A program made the position numbers and the translations under genes. A stretch of DNA of 34,270 bases from Candidatus Poribacteria bacterium (GTDB lineage: Bacteria; Poribacteria; WGA-4E; WGA-3G): the NCBI GenBank assembly GCA_003635185.1, contig PYJA01000101.1, positions 1-34,270 of the forward strand. Reading direction: 5' to 3'. Positions 14,489 to 21,917 of this stretch are shown here, in pieces; positions within the stretch are counted from its first letter, which is position 1, and every line of letters starts with the position of its first letter. The notes under the pieces are model-generated. The model saw only the letters and a program-made list of their open reading frames with translations. It ran no database searches and was not told the origin of the DNA.

Positions 14489-15520
14489 TCACATCCACCG
14501 CTGCATTTTTTCATGAAGTTTCGGACTGTCCTGAACTGATCGGTTCACAATCCACGTTGGCATTTGCCCTGAGGCAACAGCGATGATACTTTCACATGCG
14601 CTCCTACCGTTGCCTTCAAAACACTCATCTGTCCAGCAAATACTGTGCGGGGTAACGATAACGTTGTCCAAACTTAAAAGTGGATCATCATCGCTAATTG
14701 GTTCTTGCTCAAAGACATCAAGTCCTGCGCCTTGAATGCGTCCGTTTTGAAGTGCCTCAGTAAGTGCCTTTTGGTCAACAATCGGCCCGCGTGCAGTGTT
14801 TATGAGGTATGCAGTCGGTTTCATCAGTTCGATACATCTCACATCAACGAGTCCTCGCGTTTCTTCTGTCAAGGGACAGCAGACACAGACAAAATCAGCC
14901 GTTTGCATTAAGGTCCCCAAGTCTACTATTTCTGCATTGACTTCAGCAGCATCAGCTGGTTTGATGTATGGATCAAAGGTAATATGGTGCATACCGAAGG
15001 GTTTTGCCAGTTTGAATACCTCTTTTCCGATATTACCCATTCCGACAAGACCGAGTGTTCTCCCGACTAACCCCATGCCCATAAAGTCTTTGGTATCTGT
15101 CCATCTGCCAGTTCGGATGAGTCGGTCTTTTATGAGTAGCTGATGGCTTAGGGACAGGACAAAAGTGAGGATAGAGGTAGCAACAGGTCGGCGTACGCCA
15201 TCTGGTGCGATTGTCAGTAAAACGCCATTGTCGGTGCAGGCTTCTACATCTACCTTATCGTATCCCACACCAAACCGTGCGATGATAGTCAATCTGTCAA
15301 CACCTGTGAACGTTTCTGCCGTGATGCCCGCGCCTAATACTAAAAGCGCATCGTAATCTCTTACTTGTGAAGCAGTCAACTCAGGTGTGTTTTCGGCAAT
15401 ATATTCCCAGTTCAAACCTGCTTTATCAAATAGGGGAGCGGCGATGTTGTCTAAATCAGAACTTCCATCAGGTTTCAGGAAGTCGCGCGTAATGCCGATG
15501 CTAAAATCTGGTTTTGACAT
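14489..15520 (-). CDS. D-isomer-specific 2-hydroxyacid dehydrogenase (phosphoglycerate dehydrogenase-like)
   Basis: The 343-residue protein has the two-part fold of this family. The NAD motif is LGLVGMGNIGKEVFKLAKPF, and the three catalytic residues are visible in order: Arg in NTARGPIVD, Glu in FEQEPIS and His in VTPHSICW. The N-terminal segment FGVGYDKVDVEAC is also typical. It lacks the ACT and ASB regulatory domains of biosynthetic SerA, so it is probably catabolic, acting on a 2-hydroxyacid such as glycerate, hydroxypyruvate or a sugar acid. TAGGAAT precedes ATG 15520. No partner gene is adjacent. Confidence 0.88.
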   Translation of the reverse strand: MSKPDFSIGITRDFLKPDGSSDLDNIAAPLFDKAGLNWEYIAENTPELTASQVRDYDALLVLGAGITAETFTGVDRLTIIARFGVGYDKVDVEACTDNGVLLTIAPDGVRRPVATSILTFVLSLSHQLLIKDRLIRTGRWTDTKDFMGMGLVGRTLGLVGMGNIGKEVFKLAKPFGMHHITFDPYIKPADAAEVNAEIVDLGTLMQTADFVCVCCPLTEETRGLVDVRCIELMKPTAYLINTARGPIVDQKALTEALQNGRIQGAGLDVFEQEPISDDDPLLSLDNVIVTPHSICWTDECFEGNGRSACESIIAVASGQMPTWIVNRSVQDSPKLHEKMQRWM

Positions 15521-15539
15521 TTATTATTCCTATCAGGAC

Positions 15540-15752
15540 TTACACAGTCTTGAAGATTATTGAAGGATTTAAAAGTTGATGTCGTAAATAATCATCCAAT
15601 AAGCTATCTTTAAGATCGTCCATTGTTTTAGCAACTGCACGGGCAGTGCGCGTCAAACAGGTCCATAACTGACAATAATCGGAAAATAAGTTTTCCGCTT
15701 TTGAGAGTTTGTAAATGTCATCATATAGTGAACTTTGAAAGTATTGGGGCAC
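15540..15752 (-). CDS. Short ORF (70 aa) inside a repeat-bounded segment, doubtful
   Basis: The frame encodes a mixed polar helical sequence (YDDIYKLSKAENLFSDYC near the start) with no family I recognise. Its stop codon lies within the terminal repeat at 15534-15548, a layout often seen when an ORF belongs to, or was truncated by, a mobile element. GTG and ATG choices cannot be resolved and no good ribosome site is seen. It may be a remnant rather than an active gene. Confidence 0.25.
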   Translation of the reverse strand: MPQYFQSSLYDDIYKLSKAENLFSDYCQLWTCLTRTARAVAKTMDDLKDSLLDDYLRHQLLNPSIIFKTV

Positions 15753-15774
15753 TTTGATAACCTATTATGGAACA

Positions 15775-15934
15775 TATGGTGACATTTAGAATTAAAGGGA
15801 CATTTTGTAACATAACCTGTTAGGTTGTGCAGAAACGGAACACAACCTAACAGGTTATGCTACAGCGTTTGCATTAGTTTCGGTTTTCTGACCGAACTGC
15901 TCATAATGTTCAATTAATTCTAAAGTTTACTATA
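15775..15934. repeat. Miniature inverted-repeat element, family A copy 2 (inverted)
   Basis: Read on the minus strand, this 160-bp block closely follows 8898-9055 along its whole length, including the TATAGTAAACTTTAGAATTA end, the CAGAAAACCGAAACTA segment and the opposed AACCTGTTAGGTTGTG palindromes. It sits inside the larger segment at 15534-16079, so insertion of one element into another is likely. Confidence 0.8.
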
Positions 15935-16034
15935 ATGGACAATAGAAGGGTAGCATAAACTTTTAGTTTGTGCCACAAACCGCAATCTGGCAGATTGCGG
16001 TACAGAAGTGTCCCATTAATTGTAAGTGTTTCTA
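15935..16034. repeat. Partial family A-like element with a near-perfect palindrome
   Basis: CCGCAATCTG at 15980-15989 and CAGATTGCGG at 15991-16000 form a 10-bp palindrome around a single G. The block ends in GTCCCATTAATTGTAAGTGT followed by TTCTATAA, similar to family A termini. No coding potential is seen. Confidence 0.5.
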
Positions 16035-16134
16035 TAATAGAATAGTCCAACACAATTCTATAAAACTGCGTAAGTCCTGGTATAACACTTAAAGGTTCGA
16101 CCAGAAAATACAACTCATGCTATTTTTGGTCTGG

Positions 16135-16160
16135 TAGGGAGGTAGTAACCTCCCTATTTT
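16135..16160 (+). terminator. Intrinsic terminator-like hairpin
   Basis: TAGGGAGGT (16135-16143) pairs perfectly with ACCTCCCTA (16148-16156) around AGTA, and TTTT follows directly. The form is that of a rho-independent terminator on the plus strand. No plus-strand gene ends nearby, so it may be a repeat-derived hairpin or insulate the downstream gene at 16438. Confidence 0.4.
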
Positions 16161-16437
16161 CTACTTCAATAATTATACAATTTTTAGTCTAATTTGTCAA
16201 ATAAAAATCAGGATAAACATAGGTGTAGACTGCATTCAACAGTCCCTCATCTACTTATTGTCTTAGCCAATATTTGTCCCGTCCACTTCCAGTTTGCGCC
16301 TTTATGACACAATCTGGAAGATTGTGCTACTATGTAGCAACTTAGGTTACCATAAATAACCTTGGGACGTTAACAAAGTGATTGCAATCTGTCTTGAAAC
16401 ATGCTACGATAAGATAAAACTCGTAAGGGAGCATCAG

Positions 16438-17256
16438 ATGAAAAAACCTACTTGTCTAATTCTTGTCGGTATAGGCGTTTTGCTTTTGATAGGCGTTTTA
16501 GTCTTTGTAGTGCCTATATTTGTTGAAATGTTTCAAGAAATGCAGCAAATGAGTGAGAAACATACAGAGTACAAGCGTACTTTAAGACAATATGCTAATG
16601 AACCACTAACTGCAGAACAGGAAAAATTACTATCACAACTACTTGAAGTAGCAGGAGAGACTTCCGATTCCCAAAACCCACAGGATTTAGAGACTCTTTT
16701 GTCCACTGAACCCTATCTTGCGTATCTAAGAACACAAGATAGGGGAGACTATGCGGATTTTCCGGCTTATGTCGCCGCAATGCCTACATTGACGCATAGA
16801 AACGTTGTGCTGGCAAGGCTTAAGGAATTTTTGGGAACAGAAGTAGAACCCGCAGAACAGGAAATCTGGGTAGATTATTATTACATAATACGTGACTGGA
16901 GCAAAACAGGGAAAGACGTACTTGATAACCAAAAAGAATTTGACGAACTTCTACAAACACATTTGGTGAAACCCATAATGAATCAAGCTTCTGGGACTAA
17001 AGGATTAACGACTAAAATTGTAAAGATGGGGATCATTTCTACCTTTTTGATAGAGGAAAATGAAGTGTTTCACCACGCGTGGCGTAGTCGTATAAGTCGC
17101 TATGGAACACAGGAGGGTTATTTGCGGTGTGCAATTGCAACCCCAACGGAATTTGCTTTGATGCGTTCGTTTTTTGAGGATGCTGCCACTTTCGAAAAGT
17201 GGATGACAGAACCGTTTAGGGTAGAGGAAGATACTGAAGGACAAGAGAATAAGTAG
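16438..17256 (+). CDS. Hypothetical membrane-anchored protein (272 aa)
   Basis: After MKKPT the chain has one strong membrane helix (about residues 5-30, with CLILVGIGVLLLIGVLVFVV), then a charged, mostly helical domain of about 240 residues on the far side of the membrane. A short coiled segment (VEMFQEMQQMSEKHTEYKRT) follows the anchor. I recognise no domain or catalytic motif. GTG 16378 keeps the frame open, but ATG 16438 is preferred because GGGAG stands at about 16427-16431 and the N-terminus then has the form of a signal anchor. The gene is flanked on both sides by repeats and seems to be transcribed alone. Confidence 0.75.
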   Translation: MKKPTCLILVGIGVLLLIGVLVFVVPIFVEMFQEMQQMSEKHTEYKRTLRQYANEPLTAEQEKLLSQLLEVAGETSDSQNPQDLETLLSTEPYLAYLRTQDRGDYADFPAYVAAMPTLTHRNVVLARLKEFLGTEVEPAEQEIWVDYYYIIRDWSKTGKDVLDNQKEFDELLQTHLVKPIMNQASGTKGLTTKIVKMGIISTFLIEENEVFHHAWRSRISRYGTQEGYLRCAIATPTEFALMRSFFEDAATFEKWMTEPFRVEEDTEGQENK

Positions 17257-17273
17257 ATCGATGCCCTTCTATT

Positions 17274-17433
17274 TATAGTAGGTTTTAGAATTACCTGAAC
17301 ACTTTGACATAAGCGTTTAGCAACTTAACGGACTGCATGTGTTGTCCCATAACCTGTTAGGTTGTGCTCCATTTCTGCACAACCTAACAGGTTATGCTAC
17401 AGAAATGTCCAAGTAATTATATGCTTTACTATA
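17274..17433. repeat. Miniature inverted-repeat element, family A copy 3
   Basis: The left end TATAGTAGGTTTTAGAATTA and the right end, read inward, TATAGTAAAGCATATAATTA are imperfect inverted repeats, with opposed AACCTGTTAGGTTGTG and CACAACCTAACAGGTTATG inside. The right 57 bases are identical to 547-603. The element fills the whole space between two convergent genes. Confidence 0.8.
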
Positions 17434-17438
17434 CCAAA

Positions 17439-18320
17439 CTATTTTTTTTCTATCTGCTCAGCCAAAATCACAATTAATTCTGCTAATGTAGGGAATTGGT
17501 CTCGTGCCTCAGGCGACAGGTCTGCAAGGTGTGTGTCACTAACGAGACAATACATATCCGCTGCTCCCGCCAAGATACGTGGTGTCAATCCAACATGATC
17601 AAACGTATCTGCAATTTCCTCCATTTCGCCAATCCAACGTCTCGCTTTTGGCGGCATGCTGGGTAATCCTTTTTCCATCCGTTCATAAAGTGCTGCTTGA
17701 CTCAATTTAAATTCCGCTGTGAGTGCATCTGAAACGCCTAACACCTCTGCTGCGGTGAGCAATTCGGTGCAGAGTGCGGTTAATCCTTTTGTCAAGGAAG
17801 CATAACACATCTTAATCGCTGAAGCAAGGCCAATTTCGTCTCCGAGGGTGCGTACATCTAACCCATAATTATTCAGATCAGCGAAAACGTTCAGTTGTGG
17901 ACCAGATGCATAAAAGCGGGTTGCCCCCGGTCTTCGTGGTGGAGGCCCGATGATAGACGCATCAACAAAAATCCCGCCTGCTGATGTAATAACTTCCCCT
18001 AATTTGCGTGCCGTCTGTGGTGAAATGGCATTGCAGTCTGAGTATGTTAATGTAGTGTCAGTCTGCTGCAGTGCATCGGCGACTGCCTCAGCAGCATTCA
18101 TTGCCTGTGCTGGTACCATAATTGATAGGATAAGATCCGCTTCGGTAACGAGTTGTGGATAGGTCGGTACATCTATAATACCTGCTTTCTGTGCAAGGTC
18201 ATGTGTGCGTTGACTTCTACCTTCAAGACAGGTAATAACACGTAAACCGTTTTGACAGAGGACATCTCCGACGGTGTGTCCCATATCGCCAGGGCTTAAA
18301 ATTCCGATAGTGTTAGACAT
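17439..18320 (-). CDS. 6-phosphogluconate-dehydrogenase-like NAD(P)-binding protein with DUF1932-type C-terminus
   Basis: The 293-residue product opens with IGILSPGDMGHTVGDVL, the Rossmann motif of beta-hydroxyacid dehydrogenases, here with Pro-Gly-Asp instead of Gly-x-Gly-x-Met. The strands ILSIMVPAQA and VDASIIGPPP fit this superfamily. The C-terminal helical half begins at GLASAIKMCYASLTKGLTAL, in which the lysine corresponds to the catalytic lysine of the family, and continues as a DUF1932-type domain. ATG 18320 is chosen over an earlier start at 18377 because TTGAGGC precedes it and the longer form would read into the inverted-repeat element. It may oxidise a small hydroxyacid. The function is otherwise open. 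Confidence 0.8.
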   Translation of the reverse strand: MSNTIGILSPGDMGHTVGDVLCQNGLRVITCLEGRSQRTHDLAQKAGIIDVPTYPQLVTEADLILSIMVPAQAMNAAEAVADALQQTDTTLTYSDCNAISPQTARKLGEVITSAGGIFVDASIIGPPPRRPGATRFYASGPQLNVFADLNNYGLDVRTLGDEIGLASAIKMCYASLTKGLTALCTELLTAAEVLGVSDALTAEFKLSQAALYERMEKGLPSMPPKARRWIGEMEEIADTFDHVGLTPRILAGAADMYCLVSDTHLADLSPEARDQFPTLAELIVILAEQIEKK

Positions 18321-18364
18321 GGTTGCCTCAATTAGTTTGGCTGTTCCAATAAAAAATTTTAAAT

Positions 18365-18526
18365 AGGACTTACGCATTCCCCCTTGATAAGGGGAGCAGG
18401 GGGGTTAAATAGTCCGGTATTTCACTGTTTTTCGTCTTTTTATCTCCCCACACGCTATCGCTATGGGGGCCCGCCCCCTAAGTCCCCCTTATCAAGGGGG
18501 ACTTTAAGAGAAAATGCGTAAGTCCT
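18365..18526. mobile_element. Miniature inverted-repeat element, family B (162 bp)
   Basis: Perfect 14-bp termini AGGACTTACGCATT (18365-18378) and AATGCGTAAGTCCT (18513-18526) bound the element. Inside, CCCCCTTGATAAGGGG (18379-18394) pairs perfectly with 18485-18500. TTAAAT occurs close to both outer ends, a possible target duplication offset by one base. There is no ORF. The left end reads into the 5' region of the dehydrogenase gene, and the right end stops one base before the stop codon of the transporter gene. Confidence 0.75.
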
Positions 18527-18527
18527 G

Positions 18528-19454
18528 TTAAATATGGATGCCTACATCGTTGAGGGCTTTGAATACCAACACCGCCCCGAGCACGATAACAACAGTAGCA
18601 CTGATAATCGGCAGGCGTTGCAGCCAGACACCTTTACCTGTAAAACGTTCAATAACCGGTTTCGCCAGGACCATTAGGATGCCGATGGTAACCAACACTG
18701 CTGCAAGTCCAAGAGAAAAAGCACATAGGATAATCACACCCCACGTAAGCTTGTTAAGGCTAATGGCAAATAAGAGGCCGATGAGTGCATCTACACACGG
18801 CACAATGCCACCAGAAATGCCGAGCGATAGCAATGCCCAAAAGCCTGTCCGTTTTGAAGGAACGTGGCTATGTGTCCGTCCACCGTGGCTGTGTGTATGT
18901 GTATGCCCACCGTGAGTGTGGTTATGTGTATGTCCACCGTGGCTGTGTGAATGGGCATGGTCATGCGTATGAGGATGGTCGTCTGTGGTGCTATTTAACC
19001 GTCCACTGTAATACTGCTTCATATTTTTGGTAAGTAGCCATCCCCCGATCCCGACAATCAATAGCCCGGAGATCAGACTTAGCCACATGACAACATCTTC
19101 TTGTGCAAAACGATCTTTTGCGAATAGCAGGACGACACCGAGTGTAATGACACTGAAGGTGTGTGTAAATGTGACGACAAGACCGAGAAAAATTGCGTCA
19201 ATTATTCTTCCTCTTGTGCCGACGAGATACGCTGCTACAACAGCTTTGCCGTGCCCTGGTGTCAGCGCATGTAAACCACCGAACACAAAAGAGACAACTA
19301 AAGCGATAATTGCAAATGAAAATGTGAGCGGTTGCGTAATTAGTTTTTTTATCTGATCGCCAGTGTGTTCATGCCCCTCGCCAGCAAAAGCAAAGGTGCA
19401 TGCAACAGCGACGATAACAATCAAACTGAATATGTAAAGGTACTGCTTTTTCAA
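18528..19454 (-). CDS. NicO-type (RcnA-like) nickel/cobalt transporter with His-rich loop
   Basis: The 308-residue protein has a signal or first membrane helix (residues 5-24), then GGLHALTPGHGKAVVAAYLV near 59-78, a metal-transport motif of the NicO family, and later GGIVPCVDAL near 214. About six membrane helices can be seen. A loop at roughly 160-197 contains 16 or so histidines in HTH and HSH runs and should bind divalent metal. The family exports or imports Ni2+ or Co2+ (or is linked to urease and hydrogenase maturation). The start is a TTG at 19452-19454, with GAGGG about 10 bases upstream and the NHL gene ending 5 bases before, so the two are one operon. Confidence 0.82.
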   Translation of the reverse strand: MKKQYLYIFSLIVIVAVACTFAFAGEGHEHTGDQIKKLITQPLTFSFAIIALVVSFVFGGLHALTPGHGKAVVAAYLVGTRGRIIDAIFLGLVVTFTHTFSVITLGVVLLFAKDRFAQEDVVMWLSLISGLLIVGIGGWLLTKNMKQYYSGRLNSTTDDHPHTHDHAHSHSHGGHTHNHTHGGHTHTHSHGGRTHSHVPSKRTGFWALLSLGISGGIVPCVDALIGLLFAISLNKLTWGVIILCAFSLGLAAVLVTIGILMVLAKPVIERFTGKGVWLQRLPIISATVVIVLGAVLVFKALNDVGIHI

Positions 19455-19459
19455 AACTA

Positions 19460-20308
19460 TTAAACCCTCGCGAACTTTTGGAAACGTCTTTCAGCGATCA
19501 CTTCGCTGACATAGATGTCTCCTTTTGAATCAATCCAAATACCGTGGGGAGAATCACTAAATTGGCCCGGTGCGGTGCCTTTCTCTCCCCACCTTCCGAT
19601 TATATCACCATCAAGCGTCATGATGCAAATACATTGTCGTGCTTCTGCAATATGTATGATATTTTCTGAGTCAATAAATAGATCGTTGGGTGAACGCAGG
19701 CCTGTCCACTCGGTCAGAAATTCACCGTCATTGTTAAAAATCTGGCATCTTAGGTTGCCTCTGTCAAGGATGTAGACCCTATCATTGTGATCTACAGTAA
19801 CATCGTGTGGCAGGTTGAATTCTCCGGGACCTGTTCCGGGTGCGCCCCACGAAACGATAACTTCGCCATCGGCAGCCATTCTGTGAACCCGCGATTGTCC
19901 GTAACCATCAGAGACATACATCTCCCCGGATGCAGAGAGGACAGCACGTGTCGGTTGATTAAAGGGAGTTCCGGATGCTCCCGGTTCATTGACGGTACCG
20001 AATGTCTGTAGTAATTCTCCATCAAGTGCGAATTTCCGTACAGTGTGGTCGATAGTGTCTGTTGTATAGATTTCATCTTCCGGACTAATCCAGATACCGT
20101 GCGGTTTTTGGAATATATCTTTGCCCCATTCTGCAACGAAAGTTCCATCTGCTTCAAATACGAGTATGGCAGGTTGTGGACTGCGATTATAGACATAGAC
20201 ACGGTCGTTTGAGTCACATGCTACGCCAGACACGAGTCCGAGTTGCGGAATCATACCCCACCCTTCTACTACCTCATATTGGTAATCGCCAGTGCCAAAA
20301 GTTGCCAT
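19460..20308 (-). CDS. NHL-repeat beta-propeller protein
   Basis: The 282-residue chain consists of NHL-type blades: motifs such as PHGIWISPEDEIYTTDTIDH, FNQPTRAVLSASGEMYVSDG, FNLPHDVTVDHNDRVYILDR and PHGIWIDSKGDIYVSEV repeat at about 45-50 residue spacing, giving probably six blades. Such propellers bind ligands or proteins, and a few have lyase activity; no enzyme motif is evident here. ATG 20308 is preferred over an upstream start because AAAGGAG lies 8-14 bases before it. There is no signal peptide with this start. It is the first gene of an operon with the metal transporter, which hints at a role related to that protein, but that is inference. Confidence 0.8.
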   Translation of the reverse strand: MATFGTGDYQYEVVEGWGMIPQLGLVSGVACDSNDRVYVYNRSPQPAILVFEADGTFVAEWGKDIFQKPHGIWISPEDEIYTTDTIDHTVRKFALDGELLQTFGTVNEPGASGTPFNQPTRAVLSASGEMYVSDGYGQSRVHRMAADGEVIVSWGAPGTGPGEFNLPHDVTVDHNDRVYILDRGNLRCQIFNNDGEFLTEWTGLRSPNDLFIDSENIIHIAEARQCICIMTLDGDIIGRWGEKGTAPGQFSDSPHGIWIDSKGDIYVSEVIAERRFQKFARV

Positions 20309-20598
20309 AGCGTGTTTCTCCTTTCCAGTTGCACATTTATTTTTAACAATAAATTTTAGCATCAAAACGGGTGTTTATATTTTAAAATCCTGCTATCAAA
20401 AACAGATATTTCAAGATTTGTGTTTTGAATATACCTATTCTTGCACAATAGTTAAGTATAATCATACGTCATTTTTATTAAGATTGCAAGTTTTTTTCAG
20501 CAAAAATTCAATGTACATATAGTTTTATTACGCCTAATTGGGAAATTTATACTGTTTTTCAGCAAATTTTGTGTTAAATTAAGGATCGGCGGGGAGAA

Positions 20599-20694
20599 AT
20601 GTTGAGTCATGCGGAGGTGCGGCAGTATCGTTCTATTTTGGTTGCTGTTGCGGAGACGCTGCGGGTGATAGCGGAGATTGATAGGGTGCTGTAA
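20599..20694 (+). CDS. Possible microprotein (31 aa), doubtful
   Basis: A 31-codon frame starts at ATG 20599 right after GGCGGGGAGAA, a strong ribosome site, and ends in tandem TAA-TAG stops. The product (SHAEVRQYRSILVAVAETLR in its middle) would form one amphipathic helix. The base composition is much richer in GC than the surrounding 900 bases. I do not recognise it. It could be a small regulatory peptide or a fragment from a mobile element. Confidence 0.3.
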   Translation: MLSHAEVRQYRSILVAVAETLRVIAEIDRVL

Positions 20695-21179
20695 TAGGTT
20701 GTCTGAAACAGGATTTTCAAGATTAGCAGGAATGTCAAGTTTTTTTGACGGTCCTAATGTTTCACGGCATGCGGAAAACTTTATTAATCAAGTCGTGGTT
20801 ACATCGCAATGATGTAGATACGAAATTTTGGTGCATTCAAAGGATGATTTTGGTATAATAGAAACGAGGTGTTACCAGAATTTTATTATAGTAAATTATG
20901 AAAATATGTTTACATATACTTTGTAGGAGCGATCTCCGAATCGCGACTAAACCATTGGTGGTCGGGAATCGGAGTTCCCGCCTACCATAAGCCGTCTATC
21001 GGTAGGAGCGACTCCGAATCGCGACGGACAATAATATGTTGACGAAGCACTAGTTTTCTGTCCTATATCGGGGTTAGAAACCCCTCGGACAAGAGCCTGT
21101 CGAGCCTTTGTGCCTCCAATTCGACTTATGGGTCCAAGAAAGCCTTATCAAGAGGGAATGCGTAAGTCCTGATTAAAAA

Positions 21180-21237
21180 ATATTTATTCTAAAAAGGATA
21201 CCGCTTTTCTGTTTTTGCTACTAAAAAATAGTAAAAT
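21180..21237 (+). promoter_or_regulatory. AT-rich block shared with 6934-6995, probable upstream control region
   Basis: The block (TTTTTGCTACTAAAAAATAG core) lies directly before the TPR gene, which lacks a clear ribosome site. The matching copy lies about 240 bases before the ThDP gene. Conservation of spacing between TTTTTGC and TAGTAAA suggests a shared control sequence or a degraded repeat. The exact promoter hexamers are uncertain. Confidence 0.35.
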
Positions 21238-21258
21238 TGCCCAACTTTAGTAAAAATT

Positions 21259-21900
21259 ATGACTTCTGACGAAAATCAAACTCAAGAAAATGAACCTATA
21301 GAAAATTCTGATACTGAACAAGCACCGATAAATAAAGTGTTCAGGATCGGTTGTATGACGTTCTGCCTTGCAGTGTTTGTGTTATTTCTGTGGGTTTGGC
21401 ATCACCAAACCCAGTTTAATGACAACTATCGAAAAGCATCCTTCCACATGCGTAATGATGAACCAGAACAAGCAATTGAGGCATATCAAAAAGCTATTAA
21501 AAACAAAGGTCGCACCATTTTCTTCACAAAAGCTCCTTCTGCGTACAACAATCTTGGACATGCTTATTTGTCTGCTGAACAGTTCCCACAAGCCATTGAA
21601 ACCTTCAAGAAAGCGATACAGATGGCACCGGATATGGCAGAAGGTCATATCAATTTAGCAACCGTCTATCTTCAGAAAAATGAACCTACAAATGCTCGTG
21701 AAATATGCCTGTATGCGCTTCAAACATTTCCTGAAGCGCCGTTATTACACTATAACCTTGCGTGTGCTTACGCGCTTACGAATGAACCGAAAAAATCTTT
21801 ACACTCACTCAGACAAGCAGTAGACCTTGATCCAGCAATTAAAAAACTTGCACAGCAGGAAGGTGCACTAAAGCACATTGTACCTGCCCTGTCCAAATAG
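21259..21900 (+). CDS. Membrane-anchored TPR protein (213 aa)
   Basis: An acidic N-terminal tail of about 28 residues is followed by one membrane helix (FRIGCMTFCLAVFVLFLWVW, about 29-48). The rest holds four tetratricopeptide repeats: about 54-86 (FHMRNDEPEQAIEAYQKAI), 93-126 (AYNNLGHAYLSAEQFPQAIE), 127-160 (GHINLATVYLQKNEPTNARE) and 162-194 (HYNLACAYALTNEPKKSLHS). TPRs form a protein-binding superhelix; the partner is unknown. The short Asp/Glu-rich tail should be cytoplasmic or exposed, depending on orientation. The start ATG 21259 has no clear Shine-Dalgarno, so leaderless translation is possible. The gene converges with the propeller gene just after it. Confidence 0.85.
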   Translation: MTSDENQTQENEPIENSDTEQAPINKVFRIGCMTFCLAVFVLFLWVWHHQTQFNDNYRKASFHMRNDEPEQAIEAYQKAIKNKGRTIFFTKAPSAYNNLGHAYLSAEQFPQAIETFKKAIQMAPDMAEGHINLATVYLQKNEPTNAREICLYALQTFPEAPLLHYNLACAYALTNEPKKSLHSLRQAVDLDPAIKKLAQQEGALKHIVPALSK

Positions 21901-21917
21901 TTGTTTTCTTTTGTACT

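Larger units (their letters stand above)
15534..16079. mobile_element. Inverted-repeat-bounded segment (546 bp), likely non-autonomous element
   Basis: CAGGACTTACACAGT at 15534-15548 and ACTGCGTAAGTCCTG at 16065-16079 are inverted repeats matching at 14 of 15 positions. The same terminal sequence bounds the 162-bp element at 18365-18526 and appears alone at 21157-21170. Inside are a doubtful 70-codon frame, a full family A element (15775-15934) and a partial one after it. No transposase is present. A clear target duplication was not found. Confidence 0.55.
20309..21258. other. Long intergenic region with repeats and no sure gene
   Basis: From 20340 to 20580 the DNA is AT-rich with two TTTTTTCAGCAAA-like runs. 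Then come a GC-richer short frame (20599-20694), an isolated TATAAT at 20854-20859 without a good -35, an imperfect 25-bp inverted pair at 20923-20947 and 20961-20985 with a third copy at 21002-21025, one solo end of a family B element (21143-21170) and the AT-rich block at 21180-21237. Confidence 0.6.

Noticed and set aside
18538..18915. 125-codon plus-strand ORF opposite the transporter gene
   Set aside because: It is antisense to the His-rich transporter; the periodic residues only mirror the His-codon repeats.
20828..20859. Promoter with TTGGTG and TATAAT
   Set aside because: The spacing is 20 bases and no gene starts soon after, so only the isolated -10-like box was mentioned.
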